Positions 12,174-23,464 of a stretch of 64,000 bases of DNA are shown one piece after another. Below the pieces are notes generated by a model. That model ran no database searches. It was not told the DNA's origin and saw nothing but the letters and a program-made list of their open reading frames with translations. A program made the translations under genes and the position numbers. This DNA comes from Phaeosaccion multiseriatum (Eukaryota; Ochrophyta, other classes), in the NCBI GenBank assembly GCA_965112735.1, contig OZ218954.1:3782001-3846000 (forward strand), given 5' to 3'. How positions within the stretch are numbered: the first letter of the stretch is position 1; every line of letters begins with the position of its first letter.

Positions 12174-13859
12174 TTGGGGCTTATGTCGTCTGCTACAGTC
12201 TCTGCTGCAGCTGCGGCGGCCGCTGCGGGTGCCAGGTTGGCCTGTCAGTCTAGCAGAAGCTTGTGCTGGAGCAGCAGCGGAAGGTTGGCCGCCCGTGGTG
12301 GCATGTGTTCGGCGACTCAGCGAGCTGGAGGAGGACGAGGAGAAGACAAAGGCACAGAGCAATGGTTTCCTTCCCAGCAGCAGCAGAGACAGCCGCTGTG
12401 GACGTTATCGAGTGGGGCGCTTGCTCGTTGCCGCACCTCTCCAACCGGAGGAGGAGCTGTGGCGGCATTTGATAGGTTTGTGGTGAGTGCCGGCAGGAGC
12501 CGCAGGACCCGGCAACTGCGCGGGCTGGCCACGATGAAGGGGAGTGAGGGGGATGACGCCTCAATCGACGACGACCTCGCAGCCATTGAAAGGGAGGGGG
12601 CTGATGCCGAGGAGGAGGCACAAGCAGCAGCAGCAGGAGGAGGAGGAGGAGGAGGAGGACAGGAAAAAGGAGGAGGAGGACGAAGTGCAAAGCCACGTGG
12701 CCGGGAGAAGTTCATCGGACCAGGAGGGAGTCGAGCTGGCAGACGCCGGCCAGACGACGTCGGGGCCCGGCCCTTCAACCCCAACATGATGCCCGTGGCC
12801 CGCGTCAATTCCACGACCCGCCACCTCCGGGAGCTGCCGTCCCTGTCCAGAGCTGCCATGAAGGCTCGCTACGATGAGCGTATGCGCAACCCCATGAAGT
12901 GCAAGAGCTTGGAAGTCATCAAGGAAGGTGTGTGGGTGTGTGTGTGGCCCTGGGGTGGGTTGGGTTTTCTCCTCTATCCATGTTTGCTCTCTACATGTCT
13001 CTGTCTACCGAACGTGGCATCTCTTTGACCCTTTTCTTCACTCTATTCAAATCCAATCCGCGTCGTACCCTCCTATCATCTGTCTGCGTGTGTCTGCATC
13101 GGCATATCCTTTGCGAGCATGAGTATTTCCCAAAAGTCCCCCCCCCCCCCCCTCTCTCTGCCGCACGCTGCCATCCCGCCCCCTAGGCGTGGTGACGAGG
13201 GTCAAGATGGACAAGACGGCGACCGTGCGCGTGACACGCATCAAGGAGTTCCCAAAGATTGGGCTGAAGCGGCCCTGGTACTCATACTACAAGACGCACG
13301 ATGAGGACAACGAGTGCGGCGTTGGGGACAAGGTGAGAGGGAAAAAAAAGGGGTTATTTATTAACTTACTCGGAATCACCTTAGAGACTGTGGAGGGGAG
13401 AGAGGGAGGAGGTGACGAGGAAGAAGCCGTCCCCTCACCCCGCCTCACCGTACAGCAGGGCAGCGCAGCAGGGCAGCGCATCGCAACGCAATGTGCCCCC
13501 CCCCCCCCCCCCGTGTGTCGCTCTGTGTCCCTCCCTCGACTGCCATCCCTCTCATCTCCCTCCCCCCCTCCCCCATCCACTGCCATCCCCCCTCCTCCCC
13601 TCAGGTGCGCATCATGCCCTGCCGACCCGTGAGCAAAACCAAGAGCTGGGCCCTCGTTGACATACTCGTACGAACCCCCCTTCTCTCCGACCTGCCCATG
13701 GAGGAGAAAGCCAAGGCCGAGGCGGAGGCCCAGGCTGCGGCGGAGGCCCTGGCGAGGGAGGAGGAGGAGACACGCCGCATAGAGAGGGAGAGGGTCGACC
13801 CCGTGATGGAGAGGGCCAGGGAGGTTACGCGCTTCCACCAATGGCCGCTAAGGGCTTAG
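12174..13859 (+). CDS. Ribosomal protein uS17, probably mitochondrial
   Basis: Small-subunit ribosomal protein that binds 16S-type rRNA helices near the 5' domain. Three exons: 12174-12927, 13187-13332 and 13605-13859. All junctions are GT-AG and in phase. The conserved core spans exons 2-3: VVTRVKMDKTATVRVTRI, then LKRPWYSYYKTHDEDNE and CGVGDKVRIMPCRPVSKTK. These are the OB-fold strands and the hallmark G-D-x-V-x-I-x-x-C-R-P-x-S-K-T-K motif. The protein has about 384 residues, far longer than bacterial S17 (about 80). The first 100 residues are Ala/Ser/Arg-rich and poor in acidic residues, as expected for a mitochondrial presequence. They are followed by an acidic and poly-Gly region and a Lys/Glu-rich C-terminal helix. 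Red-lineage plastids normally encode their own rps17, which is why mitochondrial is preferred. Confidence 0.9.
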
Positions 13860-14599
13860 CGGGACTGGCGATGGCAGCAGATGGGAGCTCGAGAGTAGCG
13901 ATGGCAGTAGATGGGAGGTCGAGAGTGGCGAAGGGGAAAGGCCTTGGCGTGGCGGTGTGAGGAGGGACGGAACAAGCCCACGGAACAAGCCTACGGAACA
14001 AGCCCACGGAATAAGCCTCGGCTTTCGGCTGTGGTGTCGGAGCATTGGAGCGAGCGAGGCCGAGGGAGGGGAGAGAAAGAGAGACAGAGGTGGCAAATGT
14101 TGCCTTCTATCTCCTTGTACTTGTACTACGAAGTCTTGCTTACACGCGCACGAGCTTTTGAACTTGACTGTACTCTGAAGCGCAAGCTCAATCCAGCTGA
14201 GCCTTCCTTTTGCTCTCATTGCACCCCAAGCTTGGGAGGATCCTTCTTCCTTGTGTTTATTATTACTACGATCACATAAATAAGGACAATGATAAACCCA
14301 ATCCCTTCCTGTAACCTCCACCCCCCCCCCCCTCCCCCCCCCGCCTATTGATATCGACTCTATTTATGGTGTTCGATATTGACAAGGGTCACATAAACTG
14401 AAAACTGAAAACTATTGCAGTACCGAAATATTGACAGCAAGGGTGAGAGCCTCCTGTCGGAAACCCTCCGCGCAGCCTCCCCCCTCCTCCTCCTCCTCCT
14501 CCTCCTCCTCCTCCTCCTCCTCCTCCTCCACCTCCTCCTGCTCCTGCTCATCCTCCTCCTCCCCCCTCCTCCTCCACCTCCTCCTGCTCCTGCTCCTGC
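13860..14599. other. Intergenic region between convergent genes
   Basis: It holds short tandem phrases (GATGGCAGTAGATGGGA; CGGAACAAGCC repeated four times near 13970-14015), a polyC run at 14320-14342 and a long CTC triplet tract at 14478-14600. It should contain the 3' UTRs of the flanking genes. No gene was seen. Confidence 0.6.
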
Positions 14600-15215
14600 T
14601 CATCCTCTCTCTCCCATGTCCAGGAGCTCGCTCCGAGAAAGCGTCGAAACCGTCACGCCGTACTCATCCTCCATCCAGCTGGGCAGCGCCGTCAGCTCTG
14701 ACGACCTAAGCTCGGTCAGCTCTGACGACCAAAGCTCGGTCAGCTCTGACGACCCAAGCTCAGACACCTCTGACGACCCAAGCTCGGTGTGGTTGGCGGC
14801 GCCACTGGCGTCCACCTCCTGGGCCTCCGAGTAGAGAGGAGGGTCGTCAACGCAGCCGGCCGAGGAGGTAAGGCCTGTACAGCCGGCCGAGGAGGTAAGG
14901 CCTGTACCTGTAGAGCTCTCGTGCGCAAAGGAGAGACGACAGTCAAAGCAGCCACAGAATAAGTCAACGGAGCCGCAGGAGCCGCACGGCAATGCGTCGT
15001 GTGCGATCCCTGAGTCGGCGCTCTCCTTCACAGTCTCCGTCGAGCCCCAGCGCTGCTCCGACTGTTGCTGTATCACCAACTGCTGCCGTGGTTGCTGCTG
15101 CTCTTGGCATATGTATTGCTGCTGCTGCTGCTGTATCACCAACTGCTGCTGCTGTATCACCAACTGCTGCTGCTGAATCACGAAAAGCTGCTGAAGCTCC
15201 TCCTCCTCCTGCTGG

Positions 15216-15252
<37 letters not shown>

Positions 15253-16759
15253 TCATGCCTCCCCCGGCGTGGACCGGCCCCTCCTCCTTCATGTGGGCCT
15301 CCCCCGAGTAGCGCGGAACGGGAGGGTGCGGCAGCAGCAGCAGCGAGGTCGGCAGAAGGAGGAGGGGCTTCTCCTCTCTCTCCGCCCCTGCCCCTGCTCC
15401 GTGCTGTGCGAGCCCTCCCCAGCAGGGCGGCAGCCCCTTGCCCGTGGCCTTGCCCGTGGCCTTGCGCTGTATCGCTGAGAAGCATCGAGCTTCACCCTTG
15501 CCCTTGCCCCTCTCCTCCTTCACCCTGACCTCGAGCTTGACCTCCGCGGCTCTGCCCCACCCAATGGCGTCCTCTGCTCTATCCACGCCCTCCAGAATGC
15601 CTTGGAGGGACCGACCAAGGCCACTCCCCCTCTGTATGCCCTCACCCTCACTCCCCCTCTGTATGCCCACCGCGCCATGGCCGCACGGTCCCTCTCTGTG
15701 TCCCCGCATGTCCATCACAAATTGCTCGAGTTCGTGTCTCATTTGCAGTAGGATGGTCTTGTCCTTGAGCCGGATCTCCTGCTTGCCTTCCTCCTTGTCG
15801 TCCTCCTTGCCTTCCTCCATGCCACCCTTGTCCTGCTCAGGACCCGCCGATGGCCGCAGGAGGCGGTCGAAGAGGGGGTGACTGAGCAACCTTTCGCTCT
15901 CGGCAAGAACATCGCCGGTCAGCACCTCGCCCTGGTCAGCCTGCCACTTGAGAAACTTGTTCCCAAGCCAGACTACTCGGTCGTCTGTGACTATCTTCGG
16001 GCAGCCCCGACCCCCCCCCCCTCCCGGCCCATGCCTCACCCATCGCTCAAGGAAGCGCTCCAGAAAGAGTTGTGCCGCGGTGTTGAAACTGATCATAGGC
16101 TCTTCTCTGTCTCCGTCCCTGTCTCCATCCCCGTCTCTGTTGGTGTCTCCCTGTCCCTCTTTCTCTACCACGAGGTTTCCCACCGCACCCTCCCGCGTCT
16201 CCACGCGGACGTCCTCAGCCAATGCCGCTGCGACCTTGGGCCTCTTCGCCCCCCGTTCTCCACGATTGTGTCCTTGCTCCTCCTCATCGCCTTGAAGCCG
16301 GCCTCTCTTGGCCTTGGCTGCCGCAGGGGGCGAGGCAGGCGAAGCACAGTGTGATGCAGCTGCAGCCGCCGCCTTGTCTCTACCTTTCTTGTTCTTTCCT
16401 TTGCTGCCTTGCGCAATATAGCCCGTAAGATACACGAGTATATCCGCAAACGTCCAGTCAGTGTACCGACGGCACTTTGCCCTCTCCTCGGACTTCTTCT
16501 TGAACTTGCTGGGGACAGGGAAGAGACCTTTGTTGCACTTCTTATCATTTCTGCCGAGACGGTCTATGGCCTTGATTCGATTCGCGTCCTCCCCCTCTGC
16601 GTCTCTCCTGTGCGGAAGGTATCGCTGATGGGTCTCCAAATCGTGTTTGGCCTGGTGAGCCCAGACATCACAGACATGCTCCTTCTTGATTGCCCGATTC
16701 GTGCCCGCTTTTGCAGCCTTGGGGTTCTTCCGGGCCTTGTCCTGCGCCTGCCCCTTCAT
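14600..16759 (-). CDS. Unrecognised 719-aa low-complexity protein (Lys-rich N-terminus, poly-Gln, SSELTEL repeats)
   Basis: One uninterrupted ORF on the minus strand. Residues 1-120 are very basic and contain a Cys/His cluster (HVCDVWAHQAKHDLETHQ) that resembles a C2H2 finger with one Cys missing. A hydrophobic-aromatic patch follows (YTDWTFADILVYLTGYIA). The middle holds plausible helices: FLERFLERWVRHG, then VVWLGNKFLKWQADQGE and ILLQMRHELEQFVMDMRGHR. The C-terminal third is low complexity. Poly-Gln is interrupted three or four times by LVIQQQ, where the dispersed GTTGGTGATACAGC motif is read in frame, and the SSELTEL heptad occurs four times (DNA 14690-14800, 21-24 bp units). A nuclear or RNA-linked role is a guess. 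It is open over 2.16 kb despite repeats, which argues that it is real. Confidence 0.55.
14686..14800. repeat. 21-24 bp coding tandem repeat (AGCTCGGTCAGCTCTGACGACC)
   Basis: Four to five near-identical units that encode SSELTEL-like heptads on the minus strand. A second, 27-bp duplication (CAGCCGGCCGAGGAGGTAAGG...) lies at 14852-14908. Confidence 0.85.
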
Positions 16760-17394
16760 GGTGCTGCTTCATATGCTGCTTCCACGCATCCGCCCCCCCC
16801 CCTTTGCTTTATATTTGCCTGTAGCAATCCTCGATCAGTCCTCTGAGCGAACACTCCGACGGCGGGAAAGAGCTCACAGGGATGATGGATGGGAACCGGA
16901 GCGAAGGAGCAGAGAATCCGCTGCAACCCAAATTTGTACATCGTCGCAGATCCGGCGAGTAGAGAAGCAGGGCGCGGTAGGAGAACGTAGGGTCACTCTA
17001 GTCCCCGTCCTCTGCCCCTGTCTACAACTCTTCGGGCTGCACATCAGCTTTCTCTTTGGAAAGGAGAGCGTTCCTCAAATCCCTTAACTTCCCTCCTCTC
17101 TCCTCTTGCTTCTCTTTCTTGCTTATCGAATGGAGAGGTAACAGCAGCGGGGGGGGGGGAGGGAACGGGAGGAGAAAAGGGAGGGAGCCGAACAATTTTC
17201 GGTGAGAGTGACGGTGCTGGAGTTGCCCAAAGGGATGGTGGTTGTCCTGGCGGCATTGCTCTCCTCGACCGGCCTGTTCTCCCTTCTTCCCCTTCTGACT
17301 TCTCCCCCTTCTCCCCCTTTCACTTCTTCTCCTTACTGGATACCCCCCTTGGTATCCCCCCTTTCAGGCTCTCGCCCCTCCGAGCAGTAGCACT
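16760..17394. other. Divergent intergenic region
   Basis: It lies between start codons at 16759 (minus) and 17395 (plus). It contains polyC at 16791-16801, a G run at 17150-17158 and a pyrimidine-rich stretch just before 17395. No gene was seen. It presumably holds both promoters. Confidence 0.5.
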
Positions 17395-19404
17395 ATGGGG
17401 CTGGCCAGTGCCGTGGACAGCGCGGCACCGCTCTTCTTTCTAGCGCTGCCCTTTGCCGACGTCATCACGGACGTGGCGGTTGCCGTTTACGCTTCGCAGC
17501 ACCTCTCCTCCTGCAACGACTGGGACTGCGGAGCGCGGACCCTCGTGTTCACGCTGGGCTTCCTGCTCTTCATCACGTCGCTGTACGTGCCGCTGGTCAG
17601 CTCGAGCATCTTTTGCTACCCCATGAGAGGTACGTGGGTAGAGGAGAGGGGAGGAGAGAGCACCGCACTGCAGCATCAATCATCAGCCACGGCACTTGGG
17701 CACTCCGTCGGCAATAAGCCCACACCACACCACTGCCATGTCCACGGCCATGTCCCCTCTCATCCTCACACTCTCCCACACACGACCCCCTCCTGTCTCC
17801 CCTCGGCAGAAGAGCCTCTACAGTGGCTTCGGTACATGGTGCTCTTGCCCCTCACCTTCGGACTGCTCCATCTGGTCTTGCGCACCCTCAGAGTGCTGCT
17901 GTTGTTGCTGCTCGCCCCAGCGCTCCTTCTAATCGACAGCGTGGTGGGCTGCGGCTTTATGTGTGGACAGCCCAAGGCGGGTGAGTGGGGAGAGGGAGCA
18001 GTGCAGTAAGGCCATTTGCTTCATGTGTGGTCGGGCAACGAGGCGGGTAACGTCGTGCTTGACGGTTTCGAATGGACCTCCGAATGAACCTCCGAATGGA
18101 CCTCCGAATGGACCTCCGAATGGACCTCCTACTCCCTCGCACGAGGAGCGATGCTTTCGCTCCGGCAGGATGGAAAGCCCACGACCACGACCCCTAAGCT
18201 CTCAAGTGTCTCTTGAACTCTTTACTGCCTTACTGCCTGCCACTACCCCGTCCTTACTGCCTGCCACTACCCCGTCCTTACTGCCTGCCACTACCCCGTC
18301 CTTACTGCCTGCCACTACCCCGCCCTTACTGCCTGCCACTACCCCGCCCTTACTGCCTGCCACTACCCCGTCCTTACTGCCTGCCACTACCCCGTCCTTA
18401 CTGCCTGCCACTACCCCGCCCCCCCCTCCCCTCCGGCAGAGCGCGCCTCTGCCGTCAAGGAAGTTTCAGGTTCAGCTGCGAGGGCCCCCTCGGGGAGGGC
18501 TCTGGCGGCCAATAGGGCCCACGCACACGCCCACGCACTGGAGGCCAACATCAGCAAGCGCCGCGGGGAGGAGGATGGGGAGGAGGTCGACACCGGTCGG
18601 GTGTGCTGCCCCATCCACACGTATGCGCTGTACCCACTGCTCTTCACCAAGAAGGTAAGCGCAAGCAGCAGTGCTCCCTCTTCCGTTACCAGTTGTCAGT
18701 TCCAGTTCCATTCCTCAAGGCACGCCCGTCTTCTCTACCCCTGCCCCTGCCCCGGCGCGGCACTGCACTGCACGGCACTGCAGGAGTGGGAGTTCTTCAA
18801 GAAGCGCTCTGCGGTGGTACGCCCCTGGTACTGCCTGTCCTTCTGGCTCACAGGGAGGGGCTACGCCTTGATGGCGGGCAAGCTCGAAAGGGGGGACGAG
18901 TCGCTACTGTACCGTCTCGCCCTGCTGGAGACAGTGGTGGAGAACGCAGGGGGACTGCTCATGGCGGCGGCAAACTTCGCTTCTCCCCTATCCAAGGTTT
19001 CCATGTTCTTTAACGTCGTTTCCAGGTGCGGGAGGGAGGCAGGGAGGGAAGGGATGGGGGGGGAGAGGAGGGATAGAGGGACAAGGGAGGGAGGGAGGGA
19101 GGTAGGGAGGCAGGCAGGGAAGGATGGTGCCACTTGCACACACACAGAAAGACCCTCAACCCCTCTGCCCCCCTCCCTCCCTCCCTCCCTCCCTCCCCGC
19201 AGCTTGTTCGAGATTGGGTATCTTTGGGGGCGTGGGCGGCGCGTGTCCTCCTCCCCCGGGGTAGTGGGCAGTCCTGACACCTTTGTGTGGGGCGTGTGCT
19301 TCCTCACTGCGCTGGGCTTTGCGGGCCTCATGTACGGGGCCTTCGTGGGAAACGCCGTGGGCTTCTTCAAGGGCGTGTTGGGGGACATGAAACTGAGCTT
19401 CTAA
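17395..19404 (+). CDS. Multipass membrane protein, weakly XK-related-like
   Basis: Five exons with in-phase GT-AG junctions: 17395-17629, 17810-17980, 18440-18654, 18784-19025 and 19203-19404. They encode about 354 residues. TM1 is APLFFLALPFADVITDVAVA. Then come TLVFTLGFLLFITSLYVPLV, YMVLLPLTFGLLHLVL and VLLLLLLAPALLLIDSVV. A long hydrophilic Ala/His-rich and acidic loop follows (exon 3). Later come WYCLSFWLTGRGYAL, LLETVVENAGGLLMAAANF and FVWGVCFLTALGFAGLMYGAFVG. The FADVITDVA motif in TM1 and the L-L-E-(x)4-N segment recall XK-related/scramblase-type proteins (D-(x)2-T/S-D in TM1; L-E-(x)3-E-x-x-P-Q), but the P-Q is missing, so this is only a weak lead. Intron 2 carries an eight-copy 24-bp minisatellite just upstream of its acceptor. 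Confidence 0.7.
18068..18131. repeat. 12-bp minisatellite (CGAATGGACCTC)
   Basis: Five to six tandem copies in intron 2 of the membrane-protein gene. Confidence 0.85.
18226..18420. repeat. 24-bp minisatellite (TTACTGCCTGCCACTACCCC)
   Basis: Eight tandem 24-bp units with single C/T variants. The array ends about 20 bp before the AG acceptor at 18438-18439, so the coding-strand pyrimidine-rich array works as, or extends, the polypyrimidine tract. Confidence 0.9.
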
Positions 19405-20497
19405 GTGCTGCTTCTGAGCAGGGCTTGGAAGTACTGCGTCGACTCTACCATGTGCTTCTAACATGTGCTTCTGATGCGTCTAGGTGGTAGGCGGGGCTGT
19501 GTGCGTGCCTGGCCTGCCACTCCCTGGCCTGCCACTCCCTGGCCTGCCACTCCCTGGCCTGCCACTCCCTGGCCTGCCACTCCCTGGCCTGCCACTCCCT
19601 GGCCTGCCACTCCCTGGCCTGCCACTCCCTGGCCTGCCACTCCCTGGCCTGCCACTCCCTGGCCTGCCACTCCCTGGCCTGCCACTCATGGCTGTGGTAG
19701 TGGAGGCACGGAGGCAGGCCACGGAGGCAAGAATGTTAGCCTCCGAGCCAAAGGCAGTGACGACCCTTCCCGCAACAGCTCTCAGTAGCCTCCTAGAGGC
19801 CTACCGCTCACTGCCTCTAAGATAGATGAGATGTGCGTACTGACTGATCAAGTGGAGTGTGTGTATTTAATAGAAGGGGGGGAACGGTCCAATACCACTC
19901 CCTTGGCGATGTCCTTGTCCTTACACTTGCCTCCATGTCCGGTATGTCCTTGTCCTTATCACTTTTGCCTCCTACACGGCCTTGTCCCTTCCCTTTGCCC
20001 CCCTACACGGCCTCATCACTCCCCTTTGCTCCCACACGGCCTCGTCACTGAACCGCCCCTCCCACTGTCCCGAATTTGACAGAAATAGACCTCCTCGATA
20101 TCCAATGTCGATGTCCTGCCCCCCCCCCCTCTTGCCTTGTGCGAGGCAGGGGCCTGCTTGGGGCCTGCTTGGGGCATACCTTCGAATGCCTGGGGCATAT
20201 GCTTCGTCTTGTTGCTTCGATTGGCCCGTCAAGGACAAGTGGGGTCCGGGAGCCCCTCACCATGTTCCAATGTCTGCTGACAAGGGGGGCATGTGACATG
20301 TGGTCATGTGGTCCTCCCGCGTCCCCTCATTTCTACTTCGTTAGTGTTTCTGTAACGGAAAATAAAACAAAAACAGAAAATCTGAAAAATCATGTGCGTT
20401 CGTTTCCAGCACAAGTAAATGCGGATGGGGGCGCCTCCCGGGATCCTCTCTGCTCTCTACGCCCAAGCGAGAAGAGAAAGGGCAAACGCAGAGAGAA
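19405..20497. other. 3' flank with 15-bp minisatellite and short tandem phrases
   Basis: It contains the 15-bp array at 19508-19690. Next come CTTGTCC...TACACGGCC phrases repeated three to four times at 19905-20045, then GGGGCCTGCTT repeats near 20150-20172. The stretch just before 20498 is free of repeats. No gene is supported here, although upstream exons of the 20498 gene could lie in 20340-20497. Confidence 0.5.
19508..19690. repeat. 15-bp minisatellite (CTGGCCTGCCACTCC) x12
   Basis: Twelve virtually perfect 15-bp units directly downstream of the stop codon at 19404. Near-identity of units implies recent expansion or homogenisation. Reading frames through it (LPGLP, ATPWP) are artefacts. 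Confidence 0.95.
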
Positions 20498-21620
20498 ATG
20501 TCTGCGTGCGTGCTGGCGTGCCGGGATGAGGCGGCCGCCACCTTCGGCCTCACGAACCGGGCCGAGGGCGTGTGCGATGAAACCACGGGGACTTGCTCTG
20601 GCTGTGGAGACGGCTTTTACGGCGAGAATATTGTGGGGGAGAGTGCTTGCGTGGCCAAGGCGTACATAGATATTCCCGAGCTTGTTCTGCTCTTCATTGT
20701 GACAGTCCACCTGGCTGATGTAGTGTTCGTTCTCGGCAGGCTTATGTGGCGCAAGGGGGGAGTGAGGGCACTGCGGCAGGATGCGAAGAAGAGTCATGTT
20801 GCCGAAACTCGACTGGTCGGGGCAGGACTTTGTCTCTCTTCTCTGATGATGGCATTAATCATCCCTCTGCGGAGGCTCTCTACTGATGCGACAGCGCCGA
20901 TGGGCGACGGTTTGGCCTGGTTCTCCTTTATTGGCGGAATGTGGTGTGGCACCTTAAACGGGTGGGTGGTGGTTCGTCTCTGGCTCGTCGCCTTGCCGCG
21001 GAGCCTCATGTCTCGCACGCCTACTGTACTCCGGCTTCGGCACATTGTGGAGAGCCGGTTCTGGCTCGTTCGCCGCGATGGGCATTTACGGCCTGTGTGC
21101 CGGCATCTTCGCAGCAGTTCTGCCCGGCTTCAAAACCGCGTGGGTCCTCGTGGCTGTGGCGCAGCCCGCCATGAGCGGGAACTGTGGGGCCATCGGAGTG
21201 GCGACGAGCTGCCTCTTACACATATTCAACTCGATGCCCGCCCTCTCACCAGATTTGGGGCTGTTCAGGACGCAGTGCCTGTACATGCTGCGTTTTCTAT
21301 TCACCCTCTGGGTGGGAGCTGCCATTACAAACGTCGTCATACTGGCGGATCCCATGAAGTGGTTCTCGCAGCGGCCCTCGATTTCAATGATGTTGTTCAG
21401 GTGCTTCATGGTGGGCTGGGAGTTGATAGCCTTCTATCTAGTGCTCAGGAAGCCGTTCGCACGACGGGCAGTCGCGAACAACACCTGCACAGTCACTCGT
21501 GTTGTTATCCTCTGTGGTCCCCCCTCCGGTCGCACCGCAAGTTCAAAGCGCAATTCGATTTTCAGCCGCAACTCCATTAACAAGGTTCTCCCAGATCACT
21601 ACAGGTTACCGGAGGCGTGA
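20498..21620 (+). CDS. Cys-rich ectodomain plus about seven membrane segments; frame break inside (possible pseudogene)
   Basis: The first ORF (20498-21060 usable part) starts with a Cys-rich segment (GVCDETTGTCSGCGDGFYG), then membrane helices PELVLLFIVTVHLADVVFVL, LVGAGLCLSSLMMALIIPL and AWFSFIGGMWCGTLNGW. The protein continues in the +1 frame from about 21003: GIYGLCAGIFAAVLPGF, then GAIGVATSCLLHIFNSMP, LRFLFTLWVGAAITNVVIL and RCFMVGWELIAFYLVL. It ends with a Ser/Arg-rich tail (TASSKRNSIFSRNSINK) at 21620. The shift lies between 20960 and 21060. It is either an indel, which would make this a pseudogene, or a very short intron (GT near 20963, AG at 21002-21003). The layout (extracellular Cys-rich region, about 7 TM, Ser-rich cytosolic tail) is receptor-like, but no family was recognised. 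No signal peptide is visible, so a 5' exon is probably missing. Confidence 0.5.
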
Positions 21621-22412
21621 AGCTCTTGCTTGAAGCTCTTCCTGGGTTGCTGTTACCTGCGACGGTGTGCTGTTGCCTTAGGAAGAGAGACGCCGCCTTT
21701 GTCCGGCCGGCCCTCTGCGTCTGCTTATAAGCTGGTGTGGAGGGAAGAGCGAGGCGAGGAGACCGATGCAAGCGAGCCTTGACTTTGAGGAGGGGCAGGA
21801 GGAGTGTCCGCTCGCTCGGCCGTCGCTGCTCATGGATGTGTGGTAGACAGATGGCTGTGAGTGCAACCACGAGGAGTACAAGGCAGGCCGACTCGGGCAA
21901 GGGGACAAGCAGGGAGGGCCGACCCCTGCCTACACCTGCTCGGCCTAAAAACAGACCGCACGAAAAGACCGGCTCAGGGGGCGAACAGGAGGGGGTGATC
22001 TTCCTCGGCCCAGGCCTGACTGAGTAGACTTTTGTGCAGTGGGGGGGGGCGTCGTCGCAGGCATGGGCCACAGCTCGACAGTTTCACTGACAGTTTCACT
22101 TGACTTGCCGAGCGCAGGTGTTTGAGTCGTGACTCCCAAGCGACAGGCCACAACAACGCACATGAGCCATAGCTACAGCGCCAAGCAGGGCGTCTTGCCG
22201 CGTCCTGCCAGAAGCTACACTCCGTATACGCTTGGAGGACGAAGGGTCGGCTTGTTTGCTTGTAAGCCTCCTTCCTATCCGGCCACGTGTCAGCCGGCGT
22301 ACTACCAGACTACCAGTTGCTGCTAGCGTGGCTGCCACTGGCTGAGTAGCTCCGAAAAAGTGCTGAGGGGCACGCACGTTACGCTCGCGAAGTGGTGAAT
22401 ATATAGAGAGAG
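21621..22412. other. Intergenic region, no recognised feature
   Basis: Low in simple repeats compared with its surroundings. Short ORFs on both strands show no recognisable domain. A direct repeat of GACAGTTTCACT occurs at 22077-22100. Confidence 0.5.
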
Positions 22413-22419
22413 TAAAGGT

Positions 22420-22916
22420 TCGGCCCCGTGCACGCCTAGCGGCCTAGGCCTATTTTGGAAAATTGCCCGGCCTAGCGAGGGCCGTAGGCCCTCGGCCTAT
22501 TTGTAGGCCGCCTAGACGGCGGCCTAGGCGGGGGCCGGAGGCCCGCGGCCTAGGGGGGACGCCAACTATATGCCCCTGGGCTGGCCCGGAACCCGCCCAA
22601 GTGTCGTCAGTTTTAAGCAAATGTTAAGGAAAAGGGAGGAGTAGACTTGACTTGGTTCGTGTTGTCTCTTTCCGCCTCGCTGGCCCTACGAGGAGTGCAG
22701 GCCTACAGGTGTGCTGCTACCCACTGGCTGGGCGGCACCACGCACGCGCCCACGGTCACTGGGAGGCTGCCTGCCTAGAGGCGGGCTATAGACCGCCTAG
22801 GGCTGAAAAGTGAGCGGCCTAGAGCGGCCGGAGGCCGCCGGCCTAGGCCTATTTCGGCCGAAGGCCGAGCGGCCTAGCGGCCTAGAGCCTAGGCCGCTAG
22901 GCGTGCACGGGGCCGA
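22420..22916. mobile_element. Non-autonomous DNA transposon (MITE) with 30-bp TIRs and 7-bp TSD
   Basis: A 497-bp element. The left end starts TCGGCCCCGTGCACGCCTAG (22420) and the right end (22916) is its exact reverse complement. The identity runs for 30 bp. TAAAGGT flanks it directly on both sides (22413-22419 and 22917-22923), giving a 7-bp target-site duplication. The interior has no ORF and is packed with GGCCTAG/CTAGGCC palindromes near both ends, like the subterminal transposase-binding repeats of hAT elements. A perfect TSD and perfect TIRs point to a recent insertion. Superfamily assignment (hAT-like) is tentative because canonical hAT duplications are 8 bp. No other copy was seen in this window. 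Confidence 0.9.
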
Positions 22917-22923
22917 TAAAGGT

Positions 22924-23464
22924 GGGGGGGAAAGATGAGGTTTCGTGCCGTGTCTGCCGCCCTTTTCATGCCTGCTGGCGTGCGGCCATCGCAGGCTCAA
23001 GCCATCACTCAAGGCTTCCCCATTCTCCAATCGTCACCCGAGGACAGAGTGGCGGCCATGTTTGCGTTTCAGATGGATGAGCAGATTTCCCACACCCCCG
23101 CACGTGTAAAAAAAAAAAAGTCAATTGGGAAGTTTCAGAATTTCTGGTGACCGAATGGGACGTTGTTATGGGACGTTGTTAGTATGTTATGTACCCCCTT
23201 TTTCCTCCGGGCAACACTTTCTCCCAACGACGTAGCAGCAGCAGCATCACCAGGAGGAGGGAGGAGTGAGAGAGGGAGAAGGAGAGGGAGAAGGAGAGAA
23301 GTTCCTTTGAGTGGAACGAGGAGGGAGCGGTAGAGAGCAGGAGGAGAGGAGGAATTACCGCCGCGGTTGGACCTCGCCGTCAGGATTCTAATCCGAGAGC
23401 GAGTCTGGAAGAGCGTCATAAGGAGACGTCTCTATGGCAGGCCAGGCCTTTTCTTCTCACCATC
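22924..23464. other. Upstream region of EF-hand gene
   Basis: No gene recognised. A short open stretch at 22935-23150 ends in a run of Lys codons from an A-rich tract and looks spurious. The ACGTTGTTATGGGACGTTGTTA direct repeat lies at 23160-23180. Confidence 0.45.

Noticed and set aside
19508-19690. CRISPR-like regular array
   Set aside because: Units are contiguous 15-mers without unique spacers, in a eukaryotic gene flank. It is a minisatellite.
21678-22163. Short ORFs between 21620 and 22420
   Set aside because: No domain, no splice-supported structure, and equal openness on both strands.
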